A DNA stretch of 64,000 bases, taken from Icerya purchasi. Lineage: Eukaryota; Arthropoda; Insecta; Hemiptera; Monophlebidae. The stretch is taken from the NCBI GenBank assembly GCA_039619475.1, contig CM077115.1, forward strand, positions 296,919,756-296,983,755. Reading direction: 5' to 3'. The stretch's first letter is position 1; each line of letters opens with the position of its first letter. A program made the translations under genes and the position numbers. Positions 36,813 to 49,308 of the stretch are shown here, one piece after another. The notes under the pieces were generated by a model. The model was not told the DNA's origin, made no database searches, and worked only from the letters and a program-made list of their open reading frames with translations.

Positions 36813-37440
36813 CTTTATGGGTCCATTTAGGGTTTTCTGTACAGAATTTATCAGGTTTCATAATTTTTCTGTGATTTACGTGCTAGGTGTGTTATACACA
36901 TCAAATTTCAGCTTTCTACGTCTCGTTGATTTTGTTGGGAATTTTGCTTTTTTCGAAAATACGTCAAAATTTCCAAATTTGGGCCCATTTAGGGCTTCCT
37001 TTATAAAATTTTTCAGGTTTCGTAATTTTTCTGTTATTTACAAGTTTTTTGTAACTTGTAAATAACAGAAAAATTATGAAACCTGAAAAATTTACATACC
37101 AAATTTCAGCTTTCCGCTTCTTGTAGATTTTTCTGAGTATTTTCATTTTCATAAAAATATTCTATATTTGGGTTTTGGGTCCCATTTTGGGCTCCTTGTT
37201 CATAAATTTTCTCATTATTTACATGCTAAGAGCGTTGTGCATACCGAATTTGAACTTTTTACGTTTCATAGGGGCTTGGCTGTAAATTTTTTTCTTAAGT
37301 AGTCATTTCAAAATTTAACAACTGTTTTAAGCCTATTTTAGTGATTCATAATTGGACATTTTTCAATTTTATAATTTTCTATTCATTACGCTTGGTAAGT
37401 TGTCTGTCAGCTTTTTAGGTCCGGTAGATGTTGTGTATTT
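36813..37440. repeat. Imperfect tandem repeat, units of about 160-200 bp
   Basis: Recurring blocks of GGGTCCATTTAGGGTTTTC, GGGCCCATTTAGGGCTTCC and GGGTCCCATTTTGGGCTCC lie at about 36818, 36980 and 37178. Each is followed by TTTCAGGTTTC.TAATTTTTCTG and by CAAATTTCAGCTTTC. A weaker fourth unit follows. The second unit contains an exact inverted duplication (37006-37093). Confidence 0.65.
37006..37093. repeat. 41-bp-arm palindrome, one mismatch
   Basis: The left arm (37006-37046) and right arm (37053-37093) are reverse complements with a single C/T difference and a 6-nt loop (ttttgt). The left arm is the usual tandem-repeat sequence, so the right arm looks like an inverted copy of it. Confidence 0.9.
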
Positions 37441-37582
37441 TGGTCATTTTAAGTGAATATATACATGGGGCATTTCGCATCAAATGTCGCAGCGCGTTGC
37501 TCGAGCGCCAAAACGCTTACTTTTCAACTGATAATTACGCTACTAAGAATCATACACAAAAAATAACAACAACACGTTTTCG

Positions 37583-38189
37583 ATGTATTTTTTCTTTCCA
37601 TTGAAATCATTTGTTTTTTGAAAATGTGCCTTTTTAACCTCAAAAAAAAAAACACAAAACGTGTTATATCTTTAAAAGGGCATTTTTATTTATTTTTTTA
37701 AATACTCTAGATCGAAAGAGATAAAACAATTTTCACAGTGTGATTTTTTTTCTTTTACGAGATATTGAACTCCAAAGTAAATAAATTTCTGTGATACTTA
37801 TGTAAATATACATTATGTAATTATATTGCAAAAATGTACAAAGAATGTTTCAATGTATAAATAAATAATGTGTGTAGTTATGTGTAGTAGAATTAGTTAT
37901 TTAGTAAACATTATTGATAGAAAACACGCTGTGCCGCATGTCACGCTGCGCCGCAGCTGCTGTCCTCCGCCTTTACTTTGGCGTTCAATATCTCGTAAAA
38001 GAAAAAAAACTACACTCTGAAAATTGTTACATCGACGTAAAAAACCCCCCTCTTTCGATCTAGAGTATTTAAAAAGATATTAAAAATGCCCTTTTAAAGA
38101 TATAACACATTTTGTGTTGTTTTTTTTTTTGAGGTTAAAAAGGCACATTTTCAAAAAACAAATGATTTCAATGGAAAGAAAAAATACAT
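37583..38189. mobile_element. Inverted-repeat element, 200-bp arms
   Basis: The left arm (37583-37782) and right arm (37972-38189) are near-perfect reverse complements apart from small indels. They include ATGTATTTTTTCTTTCCATT at the outer edge, CATTTTCAAAAAACAAATGA in the right arm, and TTCAATATCTCGTAAAAGAA at the inner edge. A spacer of about 190 bp contains a GC-rich stretch (ctgcgccgcagctgctg). The edges stop sharply. No coding sequence is present; a foldback/MITE is the best fit. Confidence 0.8.
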
Positions 38190-38361
38190 ACATATATATA
38201 TATATACCACTTTTTTGCTTAAAACAAGGTACTAAGGTTTACTGTAGAATGCTGAAATTTTGGTACTTTGTAAAAATATTAAATTCTACAACAAATTACT
38301 CATGTTTTTATCTACATTAGGGAAAAAGTTACAATGTCTTAAAAAGCCCGTTTTTGAGCTT

Positions 38362-38460
38362 TCGATGATTTCTGTATATACGTGTATACACAGCTGTGCC
38401 AGCTGCCTGTTTTACTAACTTGCCGGCATACACTGCCGTGCATGTAGATAATAAAGATTG
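38362..38460. repeat. Short dispersed repeat, copy 1
   Basis: tttctgtatatacgtgtata and cagctgtgccagctgcc closely resemble sequence at 49814-49860 (aatctgtatatactcgtatg, cagctgtgccagcggcc). Both copies are followed by a T/C-rich word and then gcatac. Confidence 0.45.
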
Positions 38461-41439
38461 AAAAAAAAAATGTACTCCATTAGCGAGGAAAACATCTGTT
38501 GTAAGATATTTTTTAACGAAATAGGTATCAGGCTTTAATTATCGCATAGCAATAAACCCTGCTCTAAAATTTCGAAGGAAAAATGAAGCTTTTGACATTT
38601 TTATTTTATAAATTACTAACTCGCAAGTAGTGGACTAGATAAGAAGCAGCTGTTAATGATGTCTCTAATATAGAGTATAATAGAGTACATTATTTAATCA
38701 AAAAATGAACAGCTTTCCTTTAGAATCATTAATTGCACGCTTTATGCTCGCAAATAATTTCGAAAACAAGGAATATAGGGAAGCTACGTCTTTTTTCTAA
38801 ACAAGTTTTAGTGCCATTTAATTCTTTTTTCCTAATGAATTTTATATCCGTGAAAATTATTCGACTTTTAAAGGAACTCTGGTATTTTATCTTTGCAATT
38901 TTTCCAGCCGTGTATACAAGTACCCCTCACGCATTTGCGCTTATTAAGAGTTTTAATTTCCAAATATAAACATATGCATAGTTTTCTTTTTTTTCTTCTT
39001 ACATAATCATTTACGACTATTCCTCGAAGCTTTGCTATTAATTAATTTTCGGATTAAGTTAATTTCTTAGAAACTGTTTGTTAAAACTACCTTAGGTTAC
39101 CATCACTTATACTGAGTATGTAAATACGTGTTGCGGGTTAAATTTTAAACGGATTATGCTATTCGGTTTTTAGTAAATTTGTGTACATGCACAGTATACG
39201 ATAGATCTGGTTATCATCAGTGAACAAAGGAGAAACGGAGCATCATTCCCCCGTTAATGCGATAACGAAAAGCTGACAACAAACGTATAATAATAATATG
39301 TTAACACAATCGCAAAACTGTTATCGAAGAATGTATATTTATTTTATACAATAGCTTGCTGTCAGTAATATCATGAGAAATACTTATAGAAGAAAGAACA
39401 ACATTTAAGTTGAAGTTTTGCTTCATGTAGACTCCTCGGTGTATACTGTATGCGCTCACGCAAACATTGAAAATGCCGACAAAATTGTAATAGATGAGTG
39501 ATATAATTATTTTGTTGACAATATCATGAACATTTGATTTTTCATATACTCTATAACATTTTAATCGGGTGAATTTTTAAAGAGTTTTTCTTACATAATT
39601 CTAAAATATCTACCACTATTATTTCGGGGAATATACTACTGTTTTTTCTACATTAACCAGAAAAGAAGGAAAAAAAAAAAAGATTCATTAATTTTGATGT
39701 TATCAAGAGAAATGATGTAAAGATTATAGCAATGGAATTGAATTTTAGTAATGAGCATTCGTGTCAAGAGATTATAAATCTGTTTTGTCTTCTATGGATC
39801 AAATTGGCTAATAAAAATAGTTGTCTTCGCGAGAAAACAAAAAAAAAAAAATAGAAGAAAAAACGTAAACTATAGATTATATATTGACATAGTTTAACTG
39901 TACTTTTGCTGTGTAGGACAAGTAGCGAGTTTAAATTTGCGAAAGTTACGAAATTCTACAGGTAGATCGCGCGAAAATAAATCGAGGTCAAGTTTCTGTT
40001 CGTTATAAAAAATTAGCTTTGTAACTGTAATGTAAACAGTAATTTTCTAACACGCAATAGAAGTTTTTATTAATTTCAGAAATTACGTACGGGTAAATGT
40101 GCGATATATTTCGTATAGGTTGCCGATGTTAATTACATTTAAATTTATATCGTGCGTTAAAGACTCTTTAGAAGAGTATATTTATTACCTATTACTTTTC
40201 CTAACATCCGTGTTTTTTTGTTATAAAAATTCGTTCGACTAATAAGAAAATTTTTATGAATTGCATAACAATATTATATAAACTTAATACAATAAATATA
40301 ATCGAATAAATTAACATTAAATACGACAACTTGTAAAAAATACAGAGCCAACTTTGTTAGCCCAAAAAATAAAAATAATTTAATCGCTAAATTACTCGTA
40401 CATAACACATTTACATTTCAGTCACGATTTCTTTCATTGATTCCTTCGAACACCTTGTTCATTATCGCTGTTCTGCATATCCAGCGAATGACGAGAATAA
40501 AGAATACGATAATATTAAAATTAAGTAAATCCGGATTTTGTTACCCAGCCATAAATCGTGATGTTGATTTAATTGTTTACATATCGCGTTTGATTTTGTA
40601 TAGTTCAATAATATGATAATGAGAAATCAACACCGCCACCGAGTTATAATTAGGTAACAAAATACAAATTATTTTTAATATTACTATAATATTCTTTGTT
40701 TTTTGTCATTTTTGCATATGCAAAATAGCGAAAGTGGACGAGAAGCGTTTGACGAAATTAATGAGAAGATGTAATTTGAATATAAACTCTCATTTTGGTG
40801 ATTAAATTATACACCACTTATTTTTTAGGCCGAAGAGCTTGGCTGTACTTTTTATATATGTTTTTTTTACGAATGCTACTAATTTTTATATATTGCATAA
40901 TTGAAGCCGTTATATGAAGTAATTATTATAGGAACAGGTTTCTCGCCAAACAAAAAAATAAGTGTATCTCTATGGGGGTTTTTTTTTGTTTGTTCTGGTA
41001 TATTTTTGTAACTGTTTGCAATTCGCAAACCGAATCGCTCGTTTTGACATTTAGCATTTGATTATAAATAATCATGCGCTTTTAAGTAATTATTTCCTTG
41101 TTTGTCGCAAGGTCTTGCATGATATTATTTATTTCATTTGCAAACATTGAATTGTACAATAAGCATCCTTACTTCAACACGTTTTTTAAAATTACTGCAA
41201 TTATGAAACGCACTTGACTTCCAAACAGACGTGTGATCAATCTCATTTCGTAAGTATAACCTTTAACAATACCATTGTGTAGTATCATTTGAAAGTTTAG
41301 TGGTTCCATTTATTCATTGACCTCGGAAATCATTTCGAACGACTTTATAAATAATTTTTTCCTCGGGTCATGTTGAAAAATTTCGATTACTTCTTGTAGC
41401 CAGAAAATTTTAAATTAATATATTTCAAAAAAAAAAAAA

Positions 41440-41460
41440 AAAAAAAAGTTGTATTTTACT
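41440..41460. repeat. Poly(A) tract
   Basis: A run of about 19 A residues with nothing upstream that I recognise as a retroelement. Confidence 0.6.
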
Positions 41461-41639
41461 TATTTATTACATCCTGATTTAAATTGTGCAAATATTACAT
41501 TATTTATTTATTTTTTTTAACGGTGCTTAACAGCTTGGTCATTTGCGTTATCAATGAAAACTATTATAGGTTGTTATAAAAATTACATGATTTCAGGAAG
41601 TTTTTGATATATTCGCATTATCAGCTAATATATAATCAA

Positions 41640-43020
41640 TGCTTAAATTGTTGCAATTGTAATAGGGGCCCGTCTTTCTTTTTAGTGTTTTCGACAATCA
41701 ATTAATGCGTGATATACTGAGAGCTGACACTGACATTCCGAACAAAGGGATGGTTCGGTGTTTTGGAGAAGATAGTTATACGTCAATCTGTGGTGTGTTC
41801 AATTCTTAAGCAAGCTATTACGACTTCCTCTGTGCGGTTTTGACTGAATTCGCCAGTTTGACAGCAGCGGTTTAACCGTATATAGTTTCGATCCACAAAA
41901 AAGCGTTGTTCCCATTCTGCTTGCCGGTAATTCTTCATTTGTATAGGTCAGCGTTGATGTGTTTTAAGGCGGTATTATTAAAGTTAATTATTGGTGAATT
42001 TCCCCGTGTGGATTTCAGCTAGTATGATATTTAATTCGGCGCATGAGATTTTGCTCCTTACGCTTACCGGTCGCGGTATCGTGAATTTTTAATTGTTTTT
42101 TTCTATATTGTTTTACGGTGGCATAAGAACGATAGCTTGAAGAAGTATTTTAACGTTAGGAGGGTCCGGCGGTCTAAGAGTTTGAGTAGGTCAGTTTCCG
42201 CCAGTAAGCTGGATATATAGGGGGTAGATCTAAGGCTTCCTAAGATGAGCCACATTGCTGTCTTTTGGATTATGCCCGGCTTTTTTAATTCTAGTTTCTT
42301 CTGCTGTTACAAAGAATAGATCCGTAGTCTATTTTCATGCTATTAGATTTTTATATAACATTAACAGTGATTTTTTATTTGCGCCTCATCTTGTGTGGGC
42401 CGGCTACCACCATTTTTAACATGTTTAATGTTTTGTAGCATTTCATCTGTAGTAGCTGAATATGAGTTGGACATAATTTCGTTTTCTATCAAAGGTTATT
42501 TCCAGAATTTTGAAGTTTTTATCGGGCTAGCCACCCAACCGGGAAAACCGGAGAAGAAAGTAAAAATAGCCAAAAACAATATTTTTAATGAGAAAAAATC
42601 ATTTGAAGCGAAAAATGAGCGCACTTTTTAATGTTCTTTACTCAAAATACGAAGTTCTATATTATTCATATAACAAGTATGCTGCGGTAGACAAATCGTA
42701 TTAATAGTAACCAAAAAAAATTCCATTCTTCGTTTTGTACAATTCTAGTAATCGAAAAATCGGAAGAATTTGGACCAGGAAACCCGGGAATAAAGCGGAA
42801 ATTTAAAAATTACATTTGAGTGGCCACCAAGTTATGGGCTTTCCAGATATTCGAATATAGCTAGGTAGTGTGTTAGTGAGCGTTGTACTCCAAATGTGAT
42901 ACATTCTGTTTTAATTGCGGAGAAAGTTAAAACTTGAGTTTCTGCCCATTTTACGAGTTCGTCGGTGGTGTGTTGAGTTGTTTCAATGGCTTTTACGTTA
43001 TTATTACTTATAGAGAATAT
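41640..43020 (-). pseudogene. Jockey-like LINE, 3' half, with an internal insertion
   Basis: Read on the minus strand, the upstream part gives ISNNNVKAIETTQHTTDELV and WAETQVLTFSAIKTECITFG, the RT thumb entrance (..LQ.W...NKLTFSA.KT). Downstream come KLANSVKTAQRKS, ACLRIEHT and SKTPNHPFVRNVSVS, matching RLRIGHT…PPLC..C of the Jockey C-terminus. Between them, about 42530-42835, sequence beginning ctagccacccaaccggg and ending gagtggccacc does not continue the LINE. Confidence 0.65.
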
Positions 43021-43080
43021 TTATCTGAAATTTTTTAAGATTAAATTCTGTGGTAACCCCGGGAAAACTTCAGAAAAACT

Positions 43081-45046
<1,966 letters not shown>

Positions 45047-45534
45047 CGAACCGGCATACTAATTTCCTTACATTTTCAATGCTGAAAACGTTCGTCTCAT
45101 CCATGTTTATGAGTTTGCAATGAACCGTGAGCGGAGTTTCCCCTTTCACTGGAAGAAAGTGGATAACTGGACACTTCACATTTTCGTGGCACCTTGTGTA
45201 CTAGTCCTTTCAACTTAGTTACATTGCAGCTCGCTCATTTTGTAGCGCTTACGGCGCAAGCCGGTGTTGCCACAAAAAAGAAAAACAATACTCCACTTTA
45301 CTTTTTAAACATGTTTCGTATTTAAGCAATTTAAAAGTTAATTACGTTACAAAAACTATGAACCGGTAAGAGTCCATTTTGGATATTATGAGTTTATTGT
45401 GATTTAATATAAAATTCAGTAAAATTAATATTAAATTTCATTTCTGAAATCACTTTACATTATTTTTGAAAATGGTATAAATTTTAAATTTTGAGCTCCC
45501 TTGAGGTTGTTTATTTATAGATTTTTATATCTCA

Positions 45535-46635
45535 TAATAATAAAGCGCCAAGGAAATAAATAGACGAAAAATCGGAAAAAAATAAACGAAAAATCCAAAA
45601 AAAGTCCTGAGACCGTTCTATGCCACTTAGAAAGCTAATTTTTTTTTTTAATCGACAGCTCCAGGTCAGTGGCTTTTAGGAAAATTATAGAATGTCCAAA
45701 ATTTTTATACCCTGGGGTTCAAAACGAGCAATGAATCAAATTTTTCTTCCACCATAGACGAAAATAAGACAAAAGACAAAAAATGAAAAAAAAAATCCTT
45801 AGCCCGTTCTATGGCAGTTAGAAAGCTAATTTTTTTTTTAATCCACAACTTCAAGTCAGTAGCTTTTAGGAGAATTATAAAATGTTCAAAATTTTCATAC
45901 TTTGGGGCTCAAAACGAGCAATGAATCAAATTTTTCTTCCACCATAGACGAAAATAAGACAAAAGACGAAAAATCAAAAAAAAGTCCTGAGATCGTTCTA
46001 TGCCACTTAGAAAGCTAATTTTTTTTTTAATCCACAGCTTCAAGTCAGTCTCTTTTAGGAAAATTATAAAATGTTCAAAATTTTCATACCTTGGGGCTCA
46101 AAACGAGTAATAAATCAAAAAATAGACAAAAAGTCAAAAAAAAAAAGTTCTGAGACCGTTCTATGGCACTTGGAAAGCTATTTTTTTTGTAAATCGACAG
46201 CTCTACATCAACAGCATGTAGAAAAAATATAAAACGCTTAAAATTTTCATACCTTAGGGCTCAAAACAAGCAATAAATCAAAGCAATAAATCACATTTTT
46301 TTGCCGTTTTTCAATTTTTTAATCGTTTATCAAAAACTAATTATTCTACTGAACTGCTCTAGGTCTCATTTTAAAGAGAATTGAATTTAGAGTATTTCCC
46401 TCGCTTACACTACCCTTCTAGCGATTGAACTTTTTGAGGAGCTATTTTAATTCAAACTTTTAAAAAAAAACTAATTTCAATTTTCGTATTATTAAACGAA
46501 AAATCAAAAAAAAAGTCCTGAGACCGTTCTATGGCACTAAGAAAGCTAATTTTTTTTTTTAATCAACAGCTCCAAGCAAGTGGCTTTTACGAAAATTATA
46601 AGATGTCCAAAATGTTCATACCTTGGGGCTCAAAA
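45535..46635. repeat. Tandem repeat field, 189-bp unit, five copies
   Basis: Units carry GTCCTGAGACCGTTCTATG, GCACTTAGAAAGCTAATTTT and CATACCTTGGGGCTCAAAAC in the same order. The GGGG(C/T)TCAAAACGAGC marker lies at about 45714, 45904, 46093, 46256 and 46625. The first spacings are 190 and 189 bp; the fourth is shortened. The last unit is preceded by a 200-bp unrelated insert (about 46280-46490). Confidence 0.9.
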
Positions 46636-46692
46636 TAAAAAGGGAATAGATCAGCGCTAATTTAATAAGATCATTACCGATCGCATGAAAAC

Positions 46693-46800
46693 GCGGTACT
46701 ACTGTATTTACCTACGCAGTACCGTGCTTCCACCCACCCTCCAACCGTTACTGCATTTACCTACAGAGTACCGCGCTTCCACCCACCCAATAACCGTTAC
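46693..46800. repeat. Two tandem copies of a 52-bp unit
   Basis: Each copy contains TTACCTACGCAGTACCGTGC or its variant TTACCTACAGAGTACCGCGC, then TTCCACCCACCC and AACCGTTACT. Confidence 0.8.
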
Positions 46801-47059
46801 TGGCTTTTCGTTCATCGTGTATCACTCATAGTGGACAAAGACGAAACATCTTTTGTTAACGATTCTTCTTTTGTTTCCTCTATGGTGTATTATTGGTGTA
46901 TTTTTAAATTTGAAAAACGAAGTTGTAATTTTGAAGTTGTGATCGGCACAAACTGAAGAAATGAGCAAACTAACGTATTTGCAATTCTACGAACAGTATC
47001 GTGATAGTGGAAAGAGAAATATAGAGACTGGTCGCAATCGTTTTATAAAAAGGGTTCAA

Positions 47060-47893
47060 GGAGTATGTGTTTTTCGAAAGTGGTCCAAGTTACTCAAAAT
47101 TTTTATTAGAAATTGGTGAAGGAAAAATGCCAGAGACTTTGTATGGCGAAGAAAATGGAATCCTATTAAATTTCCCCGATTTAAAAATGTTTACTTCACT
47201 TGATGAAATGATTGATCACATTTATCTCGATGATGTTCTATCAAATTTTTCTAAAATGTCCAAAAGATGTATTTTATCACCAACGAATAAAAACAACAGA
47301 TTGATAATAGGCGGAAAAAAATCTGGAGATAAATAAATTTATATAGTGCTGATACAACTCTGATTGATGAAAAAGAAACAAATGGAGATTCCACACATTT
47401 GTGTACTGAAATTTTAAACAAAATGTCAGACCCATGAGTTCCAAATCACAAAATTACTTTAAAAATTGGAGCGATTTGTATCCTCATCAGAAATTTGAAT
47501 TTCGAAGAAGGTCTGATGAATGGAAGAAAAGTCGTCATTAAATCTGTTAAAGGTTTCATAATTGAAGTATTTCGTCCGGAAAATGAATGTAAGACGTTTC
47601 TAATTCCTAGGATCAGTTTCAAATTTATAGCTGGCGACACTGGCATTTAGATTTTAAGAAGGCAGTTTGCTATCAAGTTAGCCTATGCCATGACCATTAA
47701 CAAAGCTCCGGGTGAAACATTGGATTTCGCCGCTGTTGATTTGAGGGATAATGTCTTCACTCATGGGCAATTGTATGTTGCCTTGAGTCGAGTGAGAACA
47801 TCGAAAAATATATGCATTTTGAGCCTTGGTCACGACGAAACTCTCACAAAACGGGGGTTTGGGCCGCGAAGCGGCCAGGCGGAAGCCCCCTAG
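47060..47893 (+). pseudogene. Helitron helicase (Pif1-like) C-terminal fragment with 3' terminus
   Basis: On the + strand: SYSKFLLEIGEGKMPETLYG, then RCILSPTNKN, then GAICILIRNLNFEEGLMNGR (shifted frame), LRRQFAIKLAYAMTINKAPG and VFTHGQLYVALSRVRTSKNI. The last block is the final helicase motif of Helitron Rep/Hel proteins (AFAMTINKSQGQT…FSHGQLYVALSRVR). Stops at 47335 and 47436 and a frame change show a dead copy; the Rep nuclease is absent. The element ends GCCCCCTAG at 47893, followed by T, preceded by a GGCCGC-GAA-GCGGCC hairpin at 47862-47876: the Helitron CTRR-T 3' signature. The 5' end is not found. Confidence 0.85.
47862..47893 (+). terminator. Helitron 3' hairpin and CTAG end
   Basis: A 6-bp GC stem with a GAA loop lies 14 nt before the terminal CTAG. 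In rolling-circle transposition this hairpin is thought to mark the stop of strand displacement. Confidence 0.8.
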
Positions 47894-48039
47894 TATCTTA
47901 TAATTTCATTTATTACTAAGGAAAGATATTTTGTATAATAAATTTGAATTTTCTACGTTCAATATTGCTGAGTATTTTGTTAACTTTATGCGTGTGAGTA
48001 TGTGTGTGTGTGGAGGTGTGTATATATATATATATATAC

Positions 48040-49308
48040 ACAGAGTGTTTGGTAATTCGATGCATTCCTTGAAAGGGGTTATTCTAGAGATCATTTGCAG
48101 CAAATTAAGTTATATCAACTAGTGTTCAAAAATGGATGGTTACTGAGTTATAGTGATTTTACGAATTTTTAGAAAATTTTAGACTTCGCATAGAAAAAAA
48201 ATTGTGGTAAAAGAAATACTTAATTCTGAACAATCAATTGATATTTTTCTAAAAGCTAATTAGCTATTTATTGTATTGGGAAAAAATACACGCCCACAAT
48301 TATCATAATCTCAGAAATAAAACTATTTAAATAGCAATGATAAATTTATTATCAGATTTATGTTCATAATTAAACTATTATTGCTCGAAAAAAAATGTAT
48401 GACACTTGACTTACAAATTACATAAATAAGTTCCCTGTTTCATTAGCTTTCTCAAAAGGTATAAATGTCATTAGTTTGTACGTGTGCACACAAAGAAAAT
48501 CACATTAGACTGAGAAAATCCCTAAATCCCAAGATACATACCCCTATCAATACCGTCACGCTTTTGTTTCTTTTGTCGCACTCGGGCCGGGAGTACAAGT
48601 CGGTAGACTTCGCGGAAACATTCGGGGCAGTTCGTATACGTGATGGATGGTGCTTGTCTCAGTCAGTTACTTCTGTTCATTTAGTTGGTTTAATCGAATT
48701 AATACAGAGAGTGGTCTGTTTCAAATTGCTTTAAAATTTCTTCTTCGTCGGCAGAATCCGGGATACCTGAGGTCTGCCGGCGTCACTTTGTCGTCCCTGA
48801 ACACATTCTGTTTCCCGAATCCGTTGATATGTCGTGCCAAACACACACTTACGTCTGGTAAGCGGCAGTAAGGGAAACGTTTTTGATATCCCCTTCGCAC
48901 GGCAGCGGCATCACCGTCACAAAACCTGTAGCAGAACGAAATATCTGCGTATTATTCATTTTCAAAACTAACCATTTCAAAAAAAAAAAAAAAAAAAAAC
49001 AATTTTCATTTTTGAGGCGTTTTAATTGAATGATACATCGGCTCTCTGTAGTGATTAGATTAAATTAGTTGAATGATGTTTTTTTTTTAAATGGTTAGTT
49101 TTGAAAATGAATAATACGCAGATATTTCGGTCTGCTACAGGTTTTGTGGTGGTGATTCCGCTGCAGTGAAATTTTCTAAAAATTCGTAAAATCGCTATAA
49201 CTCAGTAACCATCCATTTTTGACCCCTAGTTGATATTACTTAATTTGCTGAAAATGATCTCTAGAATAACCCCTTTCAAGGAATGCATCGTATTACCAAA
49301 CACTCTGT
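48040..49308 (-). mobile_element. DNA transposon with 140-bp inverted ends and inverted duplication of its transposase start
   Basis: Outer inverted repeats 48040-48179 and 49169-49308 start ACAGAGTGTTTGGTAATTCG and match almost throughout. Inside, 48900-48978 and 49088-49166 form a second inverted pair that encodes the same N-terminus twice, head to head: VSFENE.YADISFCYRFCDG. The minus-strand copy continues AAVRRGYQKRFPYCRLP, TYQRIRETE and DAGRPQVSRIL, the helix-turn-helix start of a common insect transposase group (YRNAAAAVRRYQ..FP, RETG, GRPR). The catalytic part is missing. Each end lies in a TA-rich flank. Confidence 0.75.

Larger units (their letters stand above)
38190..41639. other. 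No gene recognised
   Basis: AT-rich intronic sequence. A short motif (acagctgtgccagc at about 38390) recurs near 49838. Nothing coding was found. Confidence 0.5.
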
